Shown here one piece after another: positions 33,780 through 45,834 of a DNA stretch of 64,000 nt (positions are counted from its first letter, which is position 1; the number at the start of each line of letters is the position of its first letter). A program made the translations under genes and the position numbers. The notes beneath the pieces were generated by a model. It made no database searches. It saw nothing but the letters and a program-made list of their open reading frames with translations, and was not told the DNA's origin. This DNA comes from Eumeta japonica (taxonomy: Eukaryota > Arthropoda > Insecta > Lepidoptera > Psychidae), in assembly GCA_005406025.1 (NCBI GenBank), contig BGZK01000911.1, forward strand, positions 186,001 to 250,000. The letters run 5' to 3'.

Positions 33780-34640
33780 AACAAATATTTGTGAGATGTG
33801 CTCCACAACGATTTATTTCACAATGTGTTTCAATAGGCGGACCACAAAAAGTTGCATCAAAACCCTTTAAAATTGTCAAATTTATCTAACCGACATGGTG
33901 AATTTGATAACAAACCCAATGAACGATTATTAACAACATAATCAAGCTGTTTATTATGATACCTCGAAACTTGTTTACCTTGGAAACTACGTGCTACGTG
34001 CGTGTGCTGTTTGGCACGACGAGACGATGTGCAAAGCGGTATATCCGACATAGAGTTTCCGTATCGAACAATAGATATAGCCTATTGTTCTATGCCGACA
34101 TTACAAAGAGTCGAGTTTGACGTACAAATAGTGGTTAACAATTTGGCTTTCTCTTTTGCAGTGTAGGCCAGTGATCCATCGTACTTTTGTAGGGATGGAA
34201 AAGACTGCTGACAAAATTGCCTTGGAGAGTTTTACTAAGAAACCAAAATGCGTAAGACGCCATTACATCAGCTTGTCTCTAATTCTGCCAATGTGCTTGA
34301 ACTTAGACAAGTCTATTGCCATTTTATAGATCCTGGAGGCAGAATTATATCTCTTTTATAGTAAGTCGGCATTTGATCCACCAGTTGCAATGCAATTCGC
34401 TCAGGCTTGGAAGCGTTCTTGTTTACGCCGAAATGCCGTTTTACAGGGATTACTAAGCCAGAGCTGACATTTGCTAGCTGTTGCTACTAGAGAGCTCGAG
34501 ATATATAGATACAGGACTTGTACTACCACTAAGGCAATGAAATCAGCGGAAGCGTTAAGGTGATCCGACTCGAAGAAAACTGTCGCTTTCATGGATAGGC
34601 CCCATAGAAGGTAAGCAACCCATCTCAATCTGCTGACCTA
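33780..34640 (-). other. Unidentified protein-like remnants
   Basis: Two minus-strand stretches look coding but are not recognised. One reads MSDIPLCTSSRRAKQHTHVA from 34051 and continues past the listed stop region as KFDNFKGFDATFCGPPIETH. The other (about 34628-34250) contains GLSMKATVFFESDHLNASAD and later SRIYKMAIDLSKFKHIGRIR. Frames are interrupted. A decayed transposon is most likely. A 9-bp-arm palindrome (GAACAATAG...CTATTGTTC) lies at 34066-34090. Confidence 0.35.
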
Positions 34641-35880
34641 AATTGCCAAACACAGCGTATACTTGCTGTAATCGATCGCAGTAACCGTGTAAGGGATACT
34701 AGCAAACCAGAAAGTGGACTGACGAATGGAGCTAATAATAATAAATAATTATCCAATAAAGAGGCCATCAGGAATATATATAAGTTACAAACCATAATTC
34801 CTTGATATCTTGTTTTTTTTATTATTTAAATAATTTAATTCCCATCGAAAACCTGTCGTTTGTTCATCAATTCAAAAGAATATTTAATCTCATAGCCTTA
34901 AATTCAACGCATTGTGTCCCAACTTTACCTTTAACAAGGATCTCACATATTAAAAAAAATCAAACGAGGAATTCATTATTAAAGTATTTGATACTATAAA
35001 AACTGCAGATCGTATACTACATTAGTTCTCTCACACCTTAATGAAATACTTTTTATATACCTAGCCTGAGTTTTAGAATGCTATAAGGATCGGCCAGAAG
35101 ATAAAATATAACTTATTTGTGATTTTCTTTTCATCTGCCAAAGAGATTACTTTCCTTCCCCAGCCCTAAAAAAAATTTCTTTTGCACGTCGCCATCTTCC
35201 ACGAAATAGCAAACGAGCAACGGCAATACATTAACGTGCACAAGTTGCCAGCGCGAGCTCAGTGTCTCAACCGTAGGAAATTTTTTTATGAACTTAATTT
35301 AATTGTTTAAATTCCTCTAAAATTATAAAAGAGGACAGCTCAAGGGAGCGTTATCACAAATAAACTAGTGTAATAACTTGAGACGAATGACATCACTTAA
35401 TAATTCTCAAACTTCACTTACAGGCGAGTTCATTCGATTTTACATTATATGATTAATATATATTTAGATAACAAATACCCATGGATGTAACCAGCTCGAC
35501 ATTACATGGATTTGTTTCGTTGCCTGCGTGTGCTTGCGTGCATGAGCGCACGCACGCTTGTTTGTATTTATGTAATTAAAACGCTAAGAGGCGGTCAATA
35601 AGAGTAGATGTGTTTGCACGCTTAGCCTTAAGTTTATTTACAAGGATATCAAACGCATATCCAAACATTTTGGCTCCATGATATCAAAAACGTAATTCTC
35701 GAATATCGTTTATAAATAATAAAATGACGAAGAAATCTTGTTTATAAGTATATGTATCATAATGTAATTACTGCTTAGTAATCATTAAACACATAATCGT
35801 GGTAAACACGAATATTTTTGCTAATTAATAGACAATCAGAGATTTTTATAGAATTATTTACTTATAATAAAAGCTAACAA
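34640..35880. other. No gene recognised
   Basis: This is AT-rich sequence. I see nothing I can name. Confidence 0.4.
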
Positions 35881-35889
35881 AACGCCAGT

Positions 35890-36002
35890 GTAGTTGGGAG
35901 ATGTCTTCCGTCGAAAACTCGCAGCAGGAGTGTGACTCGCCCGCTCCTCACGACCCGCTCGCCGCCGTCGTGTCGCCACCCTCGGACAATATCTGCTGCT
36001 GA
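35890..36002 (+). CDS. Candidate terminal exon or small ORF ending in Cys-Cys
   Basis: From ATG at 35901 the plus strand reads MSSVENSQQECDSPAPHDPL and then AAVVSPPSDNICC, with stop TGA at 36000-36002 (33 residues). Codons use mostly G or C in third position, unlike the surrounding AT-rich DNA, which argues for real coding. The C-terminal Cys-Cys after a Ser/Pro-rich, poorly conserved linker resembles the hypervariable tail of Rab GTPases, where two cysteines are geranylgeranylated for membrane attachment. If it is a last exon, the acceptor could be GTGTAG at 35893, reading Trp-Glu-Met in phase. No upstream GTPase exon was found, so this is a candidate only. Confidence 0.4.
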
Positions 36003-37340
36003 CAACACACGGCATTAATACAAACGGCCAGATCATTACAGTGAATGGTGGTGGTTTCGAAAAATCCATCGATTTTCCGAACCCATCGGTTCGCAGCTCT
36101 CCCCAAGTTGCAACAAACGATAAAAAACGCTAATTGTAAAAGTAAAAGTAGCAATTGACAGTTAACGTATAGACAATCTGTTAAACATTACGACTAATTT
36201 TTACGAATTCCGTTTCGGTTTCTGTGCAACTCGTAAATATTGGTATGTCAGGAGCTTTATTTAGCACAAATTAAAAAAAATTGTTGAATAAAATATCTAG
36301 CTATATGCATGCGCCGATTGCTGGTCGGACTCGTCCTATTTAATCGATTCTCAAAACTTCATACAAAGGCAAATCAAAGGAACGGAAGAGAAAGGATCTC
36401 GTCCTTTCGTGTGTTGTTATCTTTCCTCTCGGCAGCCATCGTGGTTTCGAGCACAACCGAAACACTAACGAGTCTGTTCTGTTATTTATATACAACACGA
36501 GGAATCGTTTGCTGTTCACAATATTAAAATTAATACTTAGAACATATAATACAATGTAGCGATTTGTGTTCGCGTTCGATGTACAGAAAAAAGCAAGTGC
36601 AGGTAGGAACAATTTGGGTTATGGGCGTAAAGGAGAGGGCTATCTGCCACTGTATTTAAGTTCGAGGATACAGCGTGAACATCCCTGCCGGCTTAACAGG
36701 AGTAAGTCTGACAAAATTTATCAATGCGGGTTTCTAAGGCGTTTATTTAACGTACATTGAAAGTAGGATGAATGTTTATATTTATCTACGATAAATTACT
36801 ATAAATAAACACGGGCGGATTAATTCTAATAACGTGTGCGAAAAGATAAATTAAAAGCTTAACTTATATTAATGACTAACTATAACTTAAATGGACTGTA
36901 TAAAGCAATTATTGATTTGATAAGAGGCACAATATAACCACAAACCTTCGATGAACCCCTGAAGCGGTGCGGACATCGACAACTCTTACGACTCTGCCTT
37001 TACCTGAGTATATGTTGTACACTAGCGGCCAATCCGGAGGTGCATTACTGTCAAATTTCAAAATTACACCGTGCCTTTATTAATCAGTTCGCCCATTTTA
37101 AGCCATTTTTGACGGGTTTAAAGTCTACCCATATATCCGACCTTCTATCTTTTTCAAAACGATTGTATTAAATGGTCAACTATATTATTTCTTTGAAGGA
37201 GATTAATATTCTCAATTGAAAAATCAAGAGCGATCAATGTTTATAAACGTTTTAATATCAGAAAATGAGTTGGTGTAAGCGGTAGAAGTCTTGAAGGTTC
37301 AGAACTTAAAACAGAAAGCGGCCGCTAGTTTAGTATTCAT
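36003..37340. other. No gene confirmed; GC-richer patch at 36310-36480
   Basis: A patch at about 36310-36480 is less AT-rich and holds a minus-strand ATG in good context (CCACGATGGCTGCC, ATG at 36432-36430) that opens only about 20 codons. It could be a 5' exon or an old repeat. The rest is featureless. Confidence 0.35.
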
Positions 37341-37850
37341 TTATTTGAAAGTCAACAATTGGTTTCCGGCTACTTTAGACAGATGCATTTTAATACATCG
37401 TACATTGTTTTTCCACACACCACCAAATTGTTGTGCAGTTAGCGGATTTAGTTTCCATTCGATTCGGTAATCGCGTAATTCGTTTGAAAATTTATGTACA
37501 TATTGTTCAGACTCAAGTAAATCGTACACGTTATTTAAATGGGTCTTTAAACCACCAAAATTAGTACCGTAGTCTAAATATATCGTACCTACTGGACTTC
37601 GACGGGAAAGGAAGCGCTTTAAAGAGTTCAAATCCGAAGCTAGTTCGATATGCACCGCTTTCGTCACCAAACACACGAAGAGGCATACGTAAGCTTTTAA
37701 TTTTTGTACGCCGCGGCGTCTGTACGGGATGATATAGAGCGGTCCTGCATAATCGATGCCTGTGTGACAAAAGGTCTTAGCCTCCTGCACTCTATACGAA
37801 CGCAGATCGGCCATCAGCGGAATTTTTTTCCGCTGATAGACGAAATCGCA
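37341..37850 (-). pseudogene. BEL/Pao retrotransposon integrase fragment
   Basis: Integrase inserts the retroelement DNA. The minus strand reads YQRKKIPLMADLRSYRVQEA, then GIDYAGPLYI, KAYVCLFVCLVTKAVHIELA, LDYGTNFGG and GGVWKNNVRCIKMHL. This is the catalytic core of BEL/Pao integrases, whose acidic triad lies in the motifs (H)xGxDYAGP, SDNGTNF and GGxWEA. The first two Asp are present, but the Glu is replaced by Lys, so the enzyme would be dead. About 10 residues also appear to be missing before SLKRFLSRR. Neither the rest of pol nor any LTR is adjacent. Its upstream end is shared with repeat block A. Confidence 0.85.
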
Positions 37851-39066
37851 AAGGTTTCGGATTTGTTCTGAAACAGATATTACACTTTTGTTCGCGTTGA
37901 CGTATTACGTAAAATAAGGTGTCGACTATCAAATGGCATGTCTGAGGTTGCCTGTTGACCTCCCTATCTTACATTCTTAGTACAACATTATGAAGAAAAG
38001 CATATAACCTTAAAAGAGCTGGAGAGACAATTTTCCCGGATTAAATCCTCTTTAAATCTTTTGCAAACGATTTGGACCGGAGAGACTTAATAGCTGCTAA
38101 CTCCACGGTTTCAAAATGTGAAATTTTAAATTTATGCGGTAATAATTTGCAAATTTAAGTATCGTTATAATTATCCTAAACAATTTGAACCAAAAAGAAA
38201 GGCGTAACGTGAGCGAGTAAAAAATGTGGGGGCTAGACCGTAATCCGAAAGGAACGCGAGTCATTTCAATTAACTAAACCGAATCATTCGTGTTATGGTG
38301 ATCCAAAACTATTCTTTAATATAAACTTTAGACATTAGAAAAAGCTAATGTCTAAAGATGGCGTTATAAGGCAGTATTACAAAAAAAATGTTAAATTTTG
38401 TCCTAAATGGTAAATATCGGTCAAACAAACTAAGTTTCACGGAAAGCTCTTTCTATGTATTAGTCTATTTCATATGAGAGCTATTTCGTATAAGACCACA
38501 AAAGGCTATTTCATAGAAGAGCACAAAAGGCTATTTCATATAAGAGCACAAAAGGATATTTCATATAAGAGCACAAAAGGCTATTTCATATAAGAGCACA
38601 AAAGGCTATTTCATATAAGAGCACAAAAGGCTATTTCATGTAAGAGCACAAAAGGCTATTTCATATAAGAGCATAAAAGGCTATTTCATATAAGAGCACA
38701 AAAGGCTATTTAATGTAAGAGCACAAAAGGCTATTTCATATAAGAGCACAAAAGGCTATTTCATGTAAGAGCACAAAAGGCTATTTCATATAAGAGCATA
38801 AAAGGCTACTTCATATAAGAGCACAAAAGGCTATTTAATGTAAGAGCACAAAAGCTATTTCATATAAGAGCACAAAAGGCTATTTCATATAAGAGCACAA
38901 AAGACTATTTCATATAAGAGCACAAAAGGCTATTTCATGTAAGAGCACAAAAGGCTGTTTCATATATTAAACACAAACACACACATGTCCGCGATTACTC
39001 CATTTGGCGGATTATTCAGAAAGCAGTAGCTTTACGTATACACTAAACCGTTTCAGATTACAACAA
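37819..39066. repeat. Repeat block A (inverted partner A' at 44772-45750)
   Basis: Block A comprises the edge of the BEL integrase relic, a short coding-like stretch (plus strand, HITLKELERQFSRIKSSLNL at about 37998), a hairpin at 38326-38357, the 25-bp minisatellite and a unique end at 38985-39066. Nearly all of it recurs in reverse orientation at 44772-45750, with fewer minisatellite units. Confidence 0.85.
38458..38966 (+). repeat. 25-bp minisatellite, about 19-20 units
   Basis: The unit is AAGAGCACAAAAGGCTATTT followed by CATAT. Variants (CATGT, GCATAAAA, TTTAATG) are shared between some units in a pattern that suggests multi-unit duplication. The edges carry more diverged units. Confidence 0.95.
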
Positions 39067-40500
39067 CGATGTCAACAAAATGTAAAAACCTTTTCGTACT
39101 AAAATAGTTTCTGATCACATTTTGAAGTGTAAATTTTATACATTTCTTTTTTAATTAGTGCGAAAAAACTGTAATTTATTATCGGTATACATATTAGTTA
39201 CGCCGGAAAATGGTAGAACAAAATCATGAAAAAAACTTTAAGGTACTTATTCCTGATATTATTATATATTATAATAAAATTTTCCTCTACAAGTAAAATG
39301 GAGATGATGTGGGATATCGTTGAATAGCTGACTCAAAAATATTCTGGGTCCATTAAATCTCTTTTGTGATTTGACTTCAAACATACGTCAGTCACACGGA
39401 TTAGCAACTTTAAAGCGGTGGTTGTAAAGGGCTCTCGCAAGGACGGCAACGCTTACGGTTGCTTAGGACGTGGTACATGCTTTATATGTATATAATATAT
39501 GTCTAATTAATTCAGAAAACCACTTTAAATTCAAATAAATATTAGCTTTGTATTGCGAAAATTTAGACTTCACCACTTAACCATTAGTGAAAGTGGAGAT
39601 TACATTTAAGTATTATTTAAGAGAAACATCGAAAATGTTCTAACTAAATATTTACCACGGACAGACATTGTTGCACCGTATACGTATGTGTAAGTAATTC
39701 TAAGAAATATGGTTTTTGGTTTTGGATTGTACCAATTTTGAGTTCTTTGACACTGTTATTAACTCTTATTACTTTAATACTCTAAATATACGATTCGTGA
39801 AATTAGAATTTTTTTATAGGTGACGTTAGAAGAGAACTTATGCCTTTGGTCATAAAAAGGACTCGCATCATGGACCTGTATTCATTAATATATCTTTTAC
39901 ATTTTCTACATTACCCCTTCTATCACTACTTCCACCCGCAAACTCAGCGCCTCACGTAAAACGTCTATCTTAACCTTGTTAAGTAAAAAGCTTCCACAAT
40001 AATACTTCCGAAATTGCTATCCTTAAAATTAATTTGAAACGCCCGCTTTGTTTTTTACATTTACTTTCAAAGCCCTTATTTTGATAACATCACTTCCATG
40101 CTCAGAAAACGGTCAATATTTTGTCCAGCTTAGCTATTTATTTGTCTTTTGTTTTTGTTGTAATAAATTTTAATTTGCCACGTTCTGACTTGTCGAACTT
40201 GCTTTGCATCTATATCTGACAACATTGTCTTAGACTCTCTCTCTCTTCTCTGTTCGCGCATTTTGATATTCTTTCTGTATCTTATTGTGTTAAATAAAAG
40301 TCTTTTTATAAAGTAATTCCGTTTTAATGATATCAGTTTTTAATGCCCCCTGAAACTAATACTAGTTCAACAACTACTTGCTGCGATCATGCAAACGTGC
40401 CTCATTGAAAGAAAACGCCACCGTAGATTATATCGTTTCAGAAATTAAGCCCGCCAAAGTGGCCAAAGCATTGCAAAAGCATGATGATTGAAGATAAAAA
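39058..40500 (+). repeat. Dispersed repeat family B, copy 1
   Basis: The family has four recognisable copies: here, 45835-46965 (inverted), 52560-53520 (inverted) and 59030-59600. Shared landmarks include GTCAACAAAATGTAAA, GACTCAAAAATATTCTGGGT, CATCATGGACCTGTATTCA and, at the far end, CAACTACTTGCTGCGATCAT. An AATAAA-containing segment at 40195-40330 is absent from at least one other copy and may be a later insertion. No intact ORF is seen. Confidence 0.8.
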
Positions 40501-43439
40501 TTTGTAGAGACTATATATTTCACCGTTAGAATTGCGACTGCCTACTACCGCTGGGTATACTGGAAGGACTATTGTTATTCTTTATGTTGTTTTTCGAAGA
40601 ATTTCATCGAGTCGTCTATATTCTTCTTTCGAATAAATGTACTAATTGCAAATATCTACCTATTTATAAATAGAATTGGTCATAAGGTTTTTATTAACGG
40701 GAAAATTAGCCATTCCTAAAATATAAATAATTATTTATTTACTTCATTTCATGCTCGCTTCGGTATACACAAATTAAATCTGGCAACATTTGTTCCCGAT
40801 TTCGATCGCGTTCTCGATTTTGGACCCGGTTTTGCAGCTCATTCTGCTAAAATTGAATCACATCGATACGCACTGATCGCGATATCGATATCAAATCCAA
40901 ATGGTATTTCCTAACGGTAAGTCCGGGATCGAAGCTGGATAACAGCTTGTATCGCACCGGCATCGTTTTGTAATGGTGACAGAAAAAAATCAATACATGT
41001 TGTCAGTTAACATTGTAGTCCGACATGTTACTCGCCTCTTTGGTGCATTGGTCATGACCACTGATGTGGTATAAAAGACCGACTATCCTTTTTCGAGTCT
41101 CTTATGGAAATATTTTATTTGCATCTCTCAATGTTTTCAAGCGATTTTCACATATTCATATTGAGAGTTAATTTATATTTTTATTATTAATTTGTGCGTG
41201 TATAGTGTATTTTCATCCATTACCTTATTTATTAAAAGTAAGGATATATATCAATACTACTATTCTAATGCGGTTTTTGATGGCGAAATTTCTAAGGTGA
41301 ATGATAACACTACTCATTTTAGCTATTATTTTAATCTACATATGAAAAAGAGTAAGCAGTCTATATCAACGCACAGCCCAAACTAATTGACTAATTGAAT
41401 TTTGTCGAGTTTTCGTAATAAGCTCGATTTGTTTATTGCTTAATGGAGAACAAAAAAGATCTAGTGTTTTTGTTTGTATTTTAAACATTTAAAAAAACTC
41501 TTTTGGAACAATGATGAAAAAGTGAAAGGAAACGACAAGTTTAAAACTGCACGAAATTATTTAAGATTATACAAAAAATGTATTTTCTTTCATAAGTATG
41601 AAACACGCTTGTTATTAGAATTTTTAGTATTAAAAATTTATTGTAGAAAAATTCATTGGTTGCTTACAAATTGTTTATTCAATATTCAAATCCAAAATGG
41701 ATATTTGCTTTTTATTATGTAGGAGCGCAATAAATAAATAATTCTGCAAAATTAATATTTATAAAAAAAATGTGTATTTTTTAGCAATAAAAAAATATAT
41801 ATTCTTGAAATGTATTATTTATATTAAGCCAATAGATTCCAAAAAAAATAGATTTTTTATAATCTTATAAACACCGCATTTGTTTATAACACGTTTTTAA
41901 ATAATAGACATTAAAAAAATCATTGCTATTTTGCTTTTACAGATGAAAAAAACAAAATATTCCGGTTAATAGGAAAAAAAATTTGATTGCATTATTTAAG
42001 TATTTTACTATTTCTAATTTTAAATTACGTATTAATATAGAACTGAAAAATGAGGATTTTTCAATTCCTCCAACGAGAATATTTTTAAACTCCGTTAAAT
42101 AATAGCTCTAAGAAGGTAATTTGGATTTTTGTGTTAGCTTTCTATCGTAAAAATTAAGTAATTGCCAGAAGAATATTCGACTGAAAAATTTCGCTAATAA
42201 CTTTTTGCCCACGGATTGTTTTTATTCATGTGTGTTAATGGTACGTATTTTTTATTCCTTAATTATTCACATTTAATCGATTTAAATTATTTTCTTTTGT
42301 TCACGTGTCGGCCAACACGCATGTGAGACAAATCGCGTGTTGTTAGCCGTATTTTCGCCGATATTTAAAATATAAATATGGCCTGTATATTTCCAGGACG
42401 GTTAATTCTGTTGTATATCTTAATAAATTTTGAAATACTTGTAAAAAGCCAAACCACCTTTATTTCCACTAAATCGTATAAAAATTTTCCATTTTTTTTT
42501 TTTGCCGATTATTAGAGTAATATTTATACAATCAATTCAGATATAATTACAAATCAAATGACATTATGATCATAATTTTCGGTCAGTCTCATCCCTAACT
42601 TCCAGAAATGGCACCTGTAAATTATTCTACTCGATAACAATGAAACTTAAAAATTTAATGAATTGAGGTCGAATTTCAACTATGAGGTGACCACTAGTTA
42701 TTGTTTAGTTAGTTACATAATCAGTCCAAAAGTAATAAAATAATATGCAACATTAAAAATACTAGCGGAGACATGACCAACATACAGTCGTAAATTAAAA
42801 GTGCACGAATTTTAAATAATAAAAACAGGAGATTGTATATTGTCTATTTAAGCGGAAATTATGCGCACGGCGTCAGCACACTATGCAAAAAATGCAGCCA
42901 AATGGACTTTACAATAAAATACCACCCTGCAGGGCCTCATTTTGTCACCGAACTCGACTATCTCCTCTTAGGAATGTACTTGGGTAGTCATCGTAAGAGA
43001 AATAAATGTTTGAATCATAAGTGCGCGTGGGATAATTAACATTCACGTTTGCGTTTAAAATGTTGATCAACTTAACGCGCAAGTATGTGTTGTTGATATA
43101 CTTCGCTATCACACGTATACAACCTTGTTTGTTCCAACGGCTCGACCGTTAACATGTTCAACATGGGGTCGTAAAAATTTAACTAGGAGTATAATCAATG
43201 CCAATGGAATATATGTATGCAACTTTGTAATTTCAATCGATATATTCGAATCTGGTAAGACTAAATTATGTGGTAGAGTAGATATCTTCGAATAAAGAAT
43301 GATCAACATTGAGTGTACCGAAAATCACTGGTACAACTAATTCGGCAAGATGTATGTACATAAATATATTAGAATATTTTATTAATAAATAGTATTTATA
43401 AATTTGACATACATTTTACAATTATTGCTTTGTTTCGAG
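40501..43439. other. No gene recognised
   Basis: This is AT-rich DNA. ORFs at 41192-41386 and 41474-41722 have no family motif. The stretch 42330-42480, with GCCTGTATATTTCCAGG and an AATAAA, could be the end of a retroelement, but I cannot support a name. Confidence 0.4.
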
Positions 43440-44715
43440 TCATGGGCTGTAATTTTGTTACTCTGAGACATATTTCTTTTAATATACTGAAAATTTCAGC
43501 CAAAATGGGCCAGTTACATCCTTTACCTTTTACTAATTCTCAGTGAAACTCAACTATAAAACACTACGAACAGTGTAGTTCTTTTGCTTCATTTAAGCTA
43601 TCTGTATAATTTTATTTTTGATATTACTCATTTTATATTTTGAAAGTGCTTATTAATTTCATATAACTCTATCACCGAACCATAAACCACTCTAACAACT
43701 AACTTTTTTTTACTAATTAGAATAATTTGTGTAAATTTCAACGAAATCGATTCAACTATATGGGATTCTTAGTAATACTCACAGAATCCTAAAAATATGC
43801 CTAATCTACTTTTACTGACTTTCAGTTATATCCATTCGAAATTTTATTGTAATCAGTTCAATGATAAAGGTCCTTAGCATTTTTCACGGAACATTAGAAA
43901 CGATGAACGAAAATTCTTTCCTTGGTATTCATTGTCTCTATATTAAATTTTATTAAAATAGGTTAAATTATAAAGTATGTATGTTCTCTGTAATTCTCAC
44001 GGAACCTTAAAAATGTATCGAATATATCTTTACTAGTTTTCAGTTGTCTTTATTCTCAATTTTATTAAATAATGTTAAATTAAAATGATTCTCCATAATT
44101 CTCACAGAACCTTAAAATGTATGGAATATAACTTTCCTCGTTTTCATTTGTCTCCATTCTTAATTTTATTGAAATCGGTTAAATTATAAGGTTCCTCAGT
44201 ATTTCAGACGATATCCTAAACAATTTTAAATATCTCTATATTGATTTATAGTTGTTTCTATTATAAATTTTATTAAAGTCGGTTAAATTATAGAAGTTCT
44301 GAGTGATTATCACGGAACCCTGAAAATGTATCGAAGATATTAAGAAGAGTTTTTTCTCCGCTGATTTTGATTCTCCATTACCATACCATATTTTTTGGTT
44401 AAACTACATATAAGAGTTTTTAGCTATTCTCACGAAACCCTAAAACAGAGGCAAACCCTTAATATTTTTTATTCTGGTTTTTCCTCCAAAGCTTCACTCG
44501 TGTGGACATTTGGGTTACAATTGGATCTTTGCTCCAATAGCATTAAAATTATCCCATTTTAAAATTTTGCTATAAATTCACTCTGGAATCCTAAATGTGT
44601 CTTATTGTTATAATTTATATAAAAAGTCACAAAAACATTCTTCGGCATTTGATGATTGAAGAATCGTCAAACAATATTCTATTCTTATATTCCTTAACCA
44701 TATCGATGTATAAAC
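43440..44715 (+). repeat. Inverted arm C made of ~105-115-bp tandem units
   Basis: Six or seven units, clearest from 43730 to 44440, share TTTTATTAAAATYGGTTAAA, then a TAATTCTCACGGAACCYTAA-like stretch. The arm from about 43860 inward recurs in reverse at 48820-49577. Inner landmarks CAAACCCTTAATATTTTTTA and GGATCTTTGCTCCAATAGCA are matched there. Confidence 0.8.
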
Positions 44716-44771
44716 GTAAAATTGTCGGGCGATTGGCAATGCAATACCCTGGTGAAATATTTTTTCAAAGA

Positions 44772-45750
44772 ATTTGTTGTGATCTGAAATGGTTTAGTGT
44801 ATACGTAAAGCTACTGCTTTCTGAATAATCCGCCAAATGGAGTAATCGCGGACATGTGTGTGTTTGTGTTTAATATATGAAACAGCCTTTTGTTCTCTTA
44901 CATGAAATAGCCTTTTGTGCTCTTACATGAAATAGCCTATTGTGCTCTTATATGAAACAGCCTTTTGTGCTCTTATATGAAATAGCCCTTTGCGCTCTTA
45001 CATGAAATAACCTTTTGTGCTCTTATATGAAATAGCCTTTTGTGCTCTTATATGAAATAGCCTTTTGTGCTCTTCTATGAAATGGCCTTTTGTGGTCTTA
45101 TACGGAATAGCTCTCATATGAAATAGACTAATACATAGAAAGAGCTTTCCGTGAAACTTAATTTGTTTGACCGATAATTACCATTTGGGACAAAATTTAA
45201 TATTTTTTTTGTAATACAGCCTTATAACGCTATCTTTAGACATTAGCTTTTTCTAATAGTTTCGAATCACCTTAACACGAATGATTCGGTTTAGTTAATT
45301 GAAATGACTCGCGTTCCTTTCGGATTACGGTCTAGCCCCCACATTTTTTACTCGCTCACGTTACGCCTTTCTTTTTGGTTCAAATTGTTTAGGATAATTA
45401 TTACGATACTTAAATTTGCAAATTATTACCGCATAAATTTAAAATTTCACATTTTGAAACCGCGGAGTTAGCAGCTATTAAGTCTCTCCGGTCCAAATCG
45501 TTTGCAAGAGATTTAAAGAGGATTTAATCCGGGAAAATTGTCTCTCCAGCTCTTTTAAGGTTATATGATTTTCTTCATAATGTTGTACTAAGAGTGTAAG
45601 AGTGGGAGGTCGGTAGGCAACCTCAGACATGTCATTTGATAGTCGACACCTTATTTTACGTAATAGGTACGTCAAGGCGAACAAAAGTGTAATATCTGTT
45701 TCAGAACAAATCTGAAACCTTTGAGATTTCGTGTATCAGCGGAAAAAAAT
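44772..45750. repeat. Repeat block A' (inverted copy of A)
   Basis: It reverses 37819-39066 from GGATTATTCAGAAAGC-type sequence at one end to the BEL integrase edge (ATCAGCGGAAAAAAATTCC) at the other. The minus-strand ORF 45478-45684 carries the same ENHITLKELERQFSRIKSSL stretch as block A. The hairpin of block A is imperfect here. Confidence 0.85.
44873..45110 (-). repeat. 25-bp minisatellite, about 9-10 units (reverse orientation)
   Basis: The unit reads ATGAAATAGCCTTTTGTGCT then CTTAT, the reverse complement of the array at 38458-38966, with about half as many units. Confidence 0.95.
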
Positions 45751-45751
45751 T

Positions 45752-45820
45752 CCATTACCACCTGTGGTTCGTGACATCTTCTCGTCGGGGATACGACCGC
45801 GACGGATCAGGTGGTAATGG
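45752..45820. repeat. 69-bp fold-back containing Jockey UTR sequence
   Basis: CCATTACCACCTG (45752-45764) and its exact reverse complement (45808-45820) enclose GACATCTTCTCGTCGGGGAT and more. The inner part and the right arm match the Jockey 3' UTR at 8308-8355 in reverse. It sits exactly between A' and B'. Confidence 0.8.
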
Positions 45821-45834
45821 TTGTTTACACCAGA

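Noticed and set aside
38440..38970. CRISPR-like array (regular 25-bp repeats)
   Set aside because: The units are contiguous with no unique spacers, and the context is a eukaryotic repeat block, so it is a minisatellite.
41474..41722. 82-codon AT-rich plus-strand frame
   Set aside because: It is Lys/Phe/Leu-rich with no motif and no codon bias distinct from its flanks, so it is most likely fortuitous.
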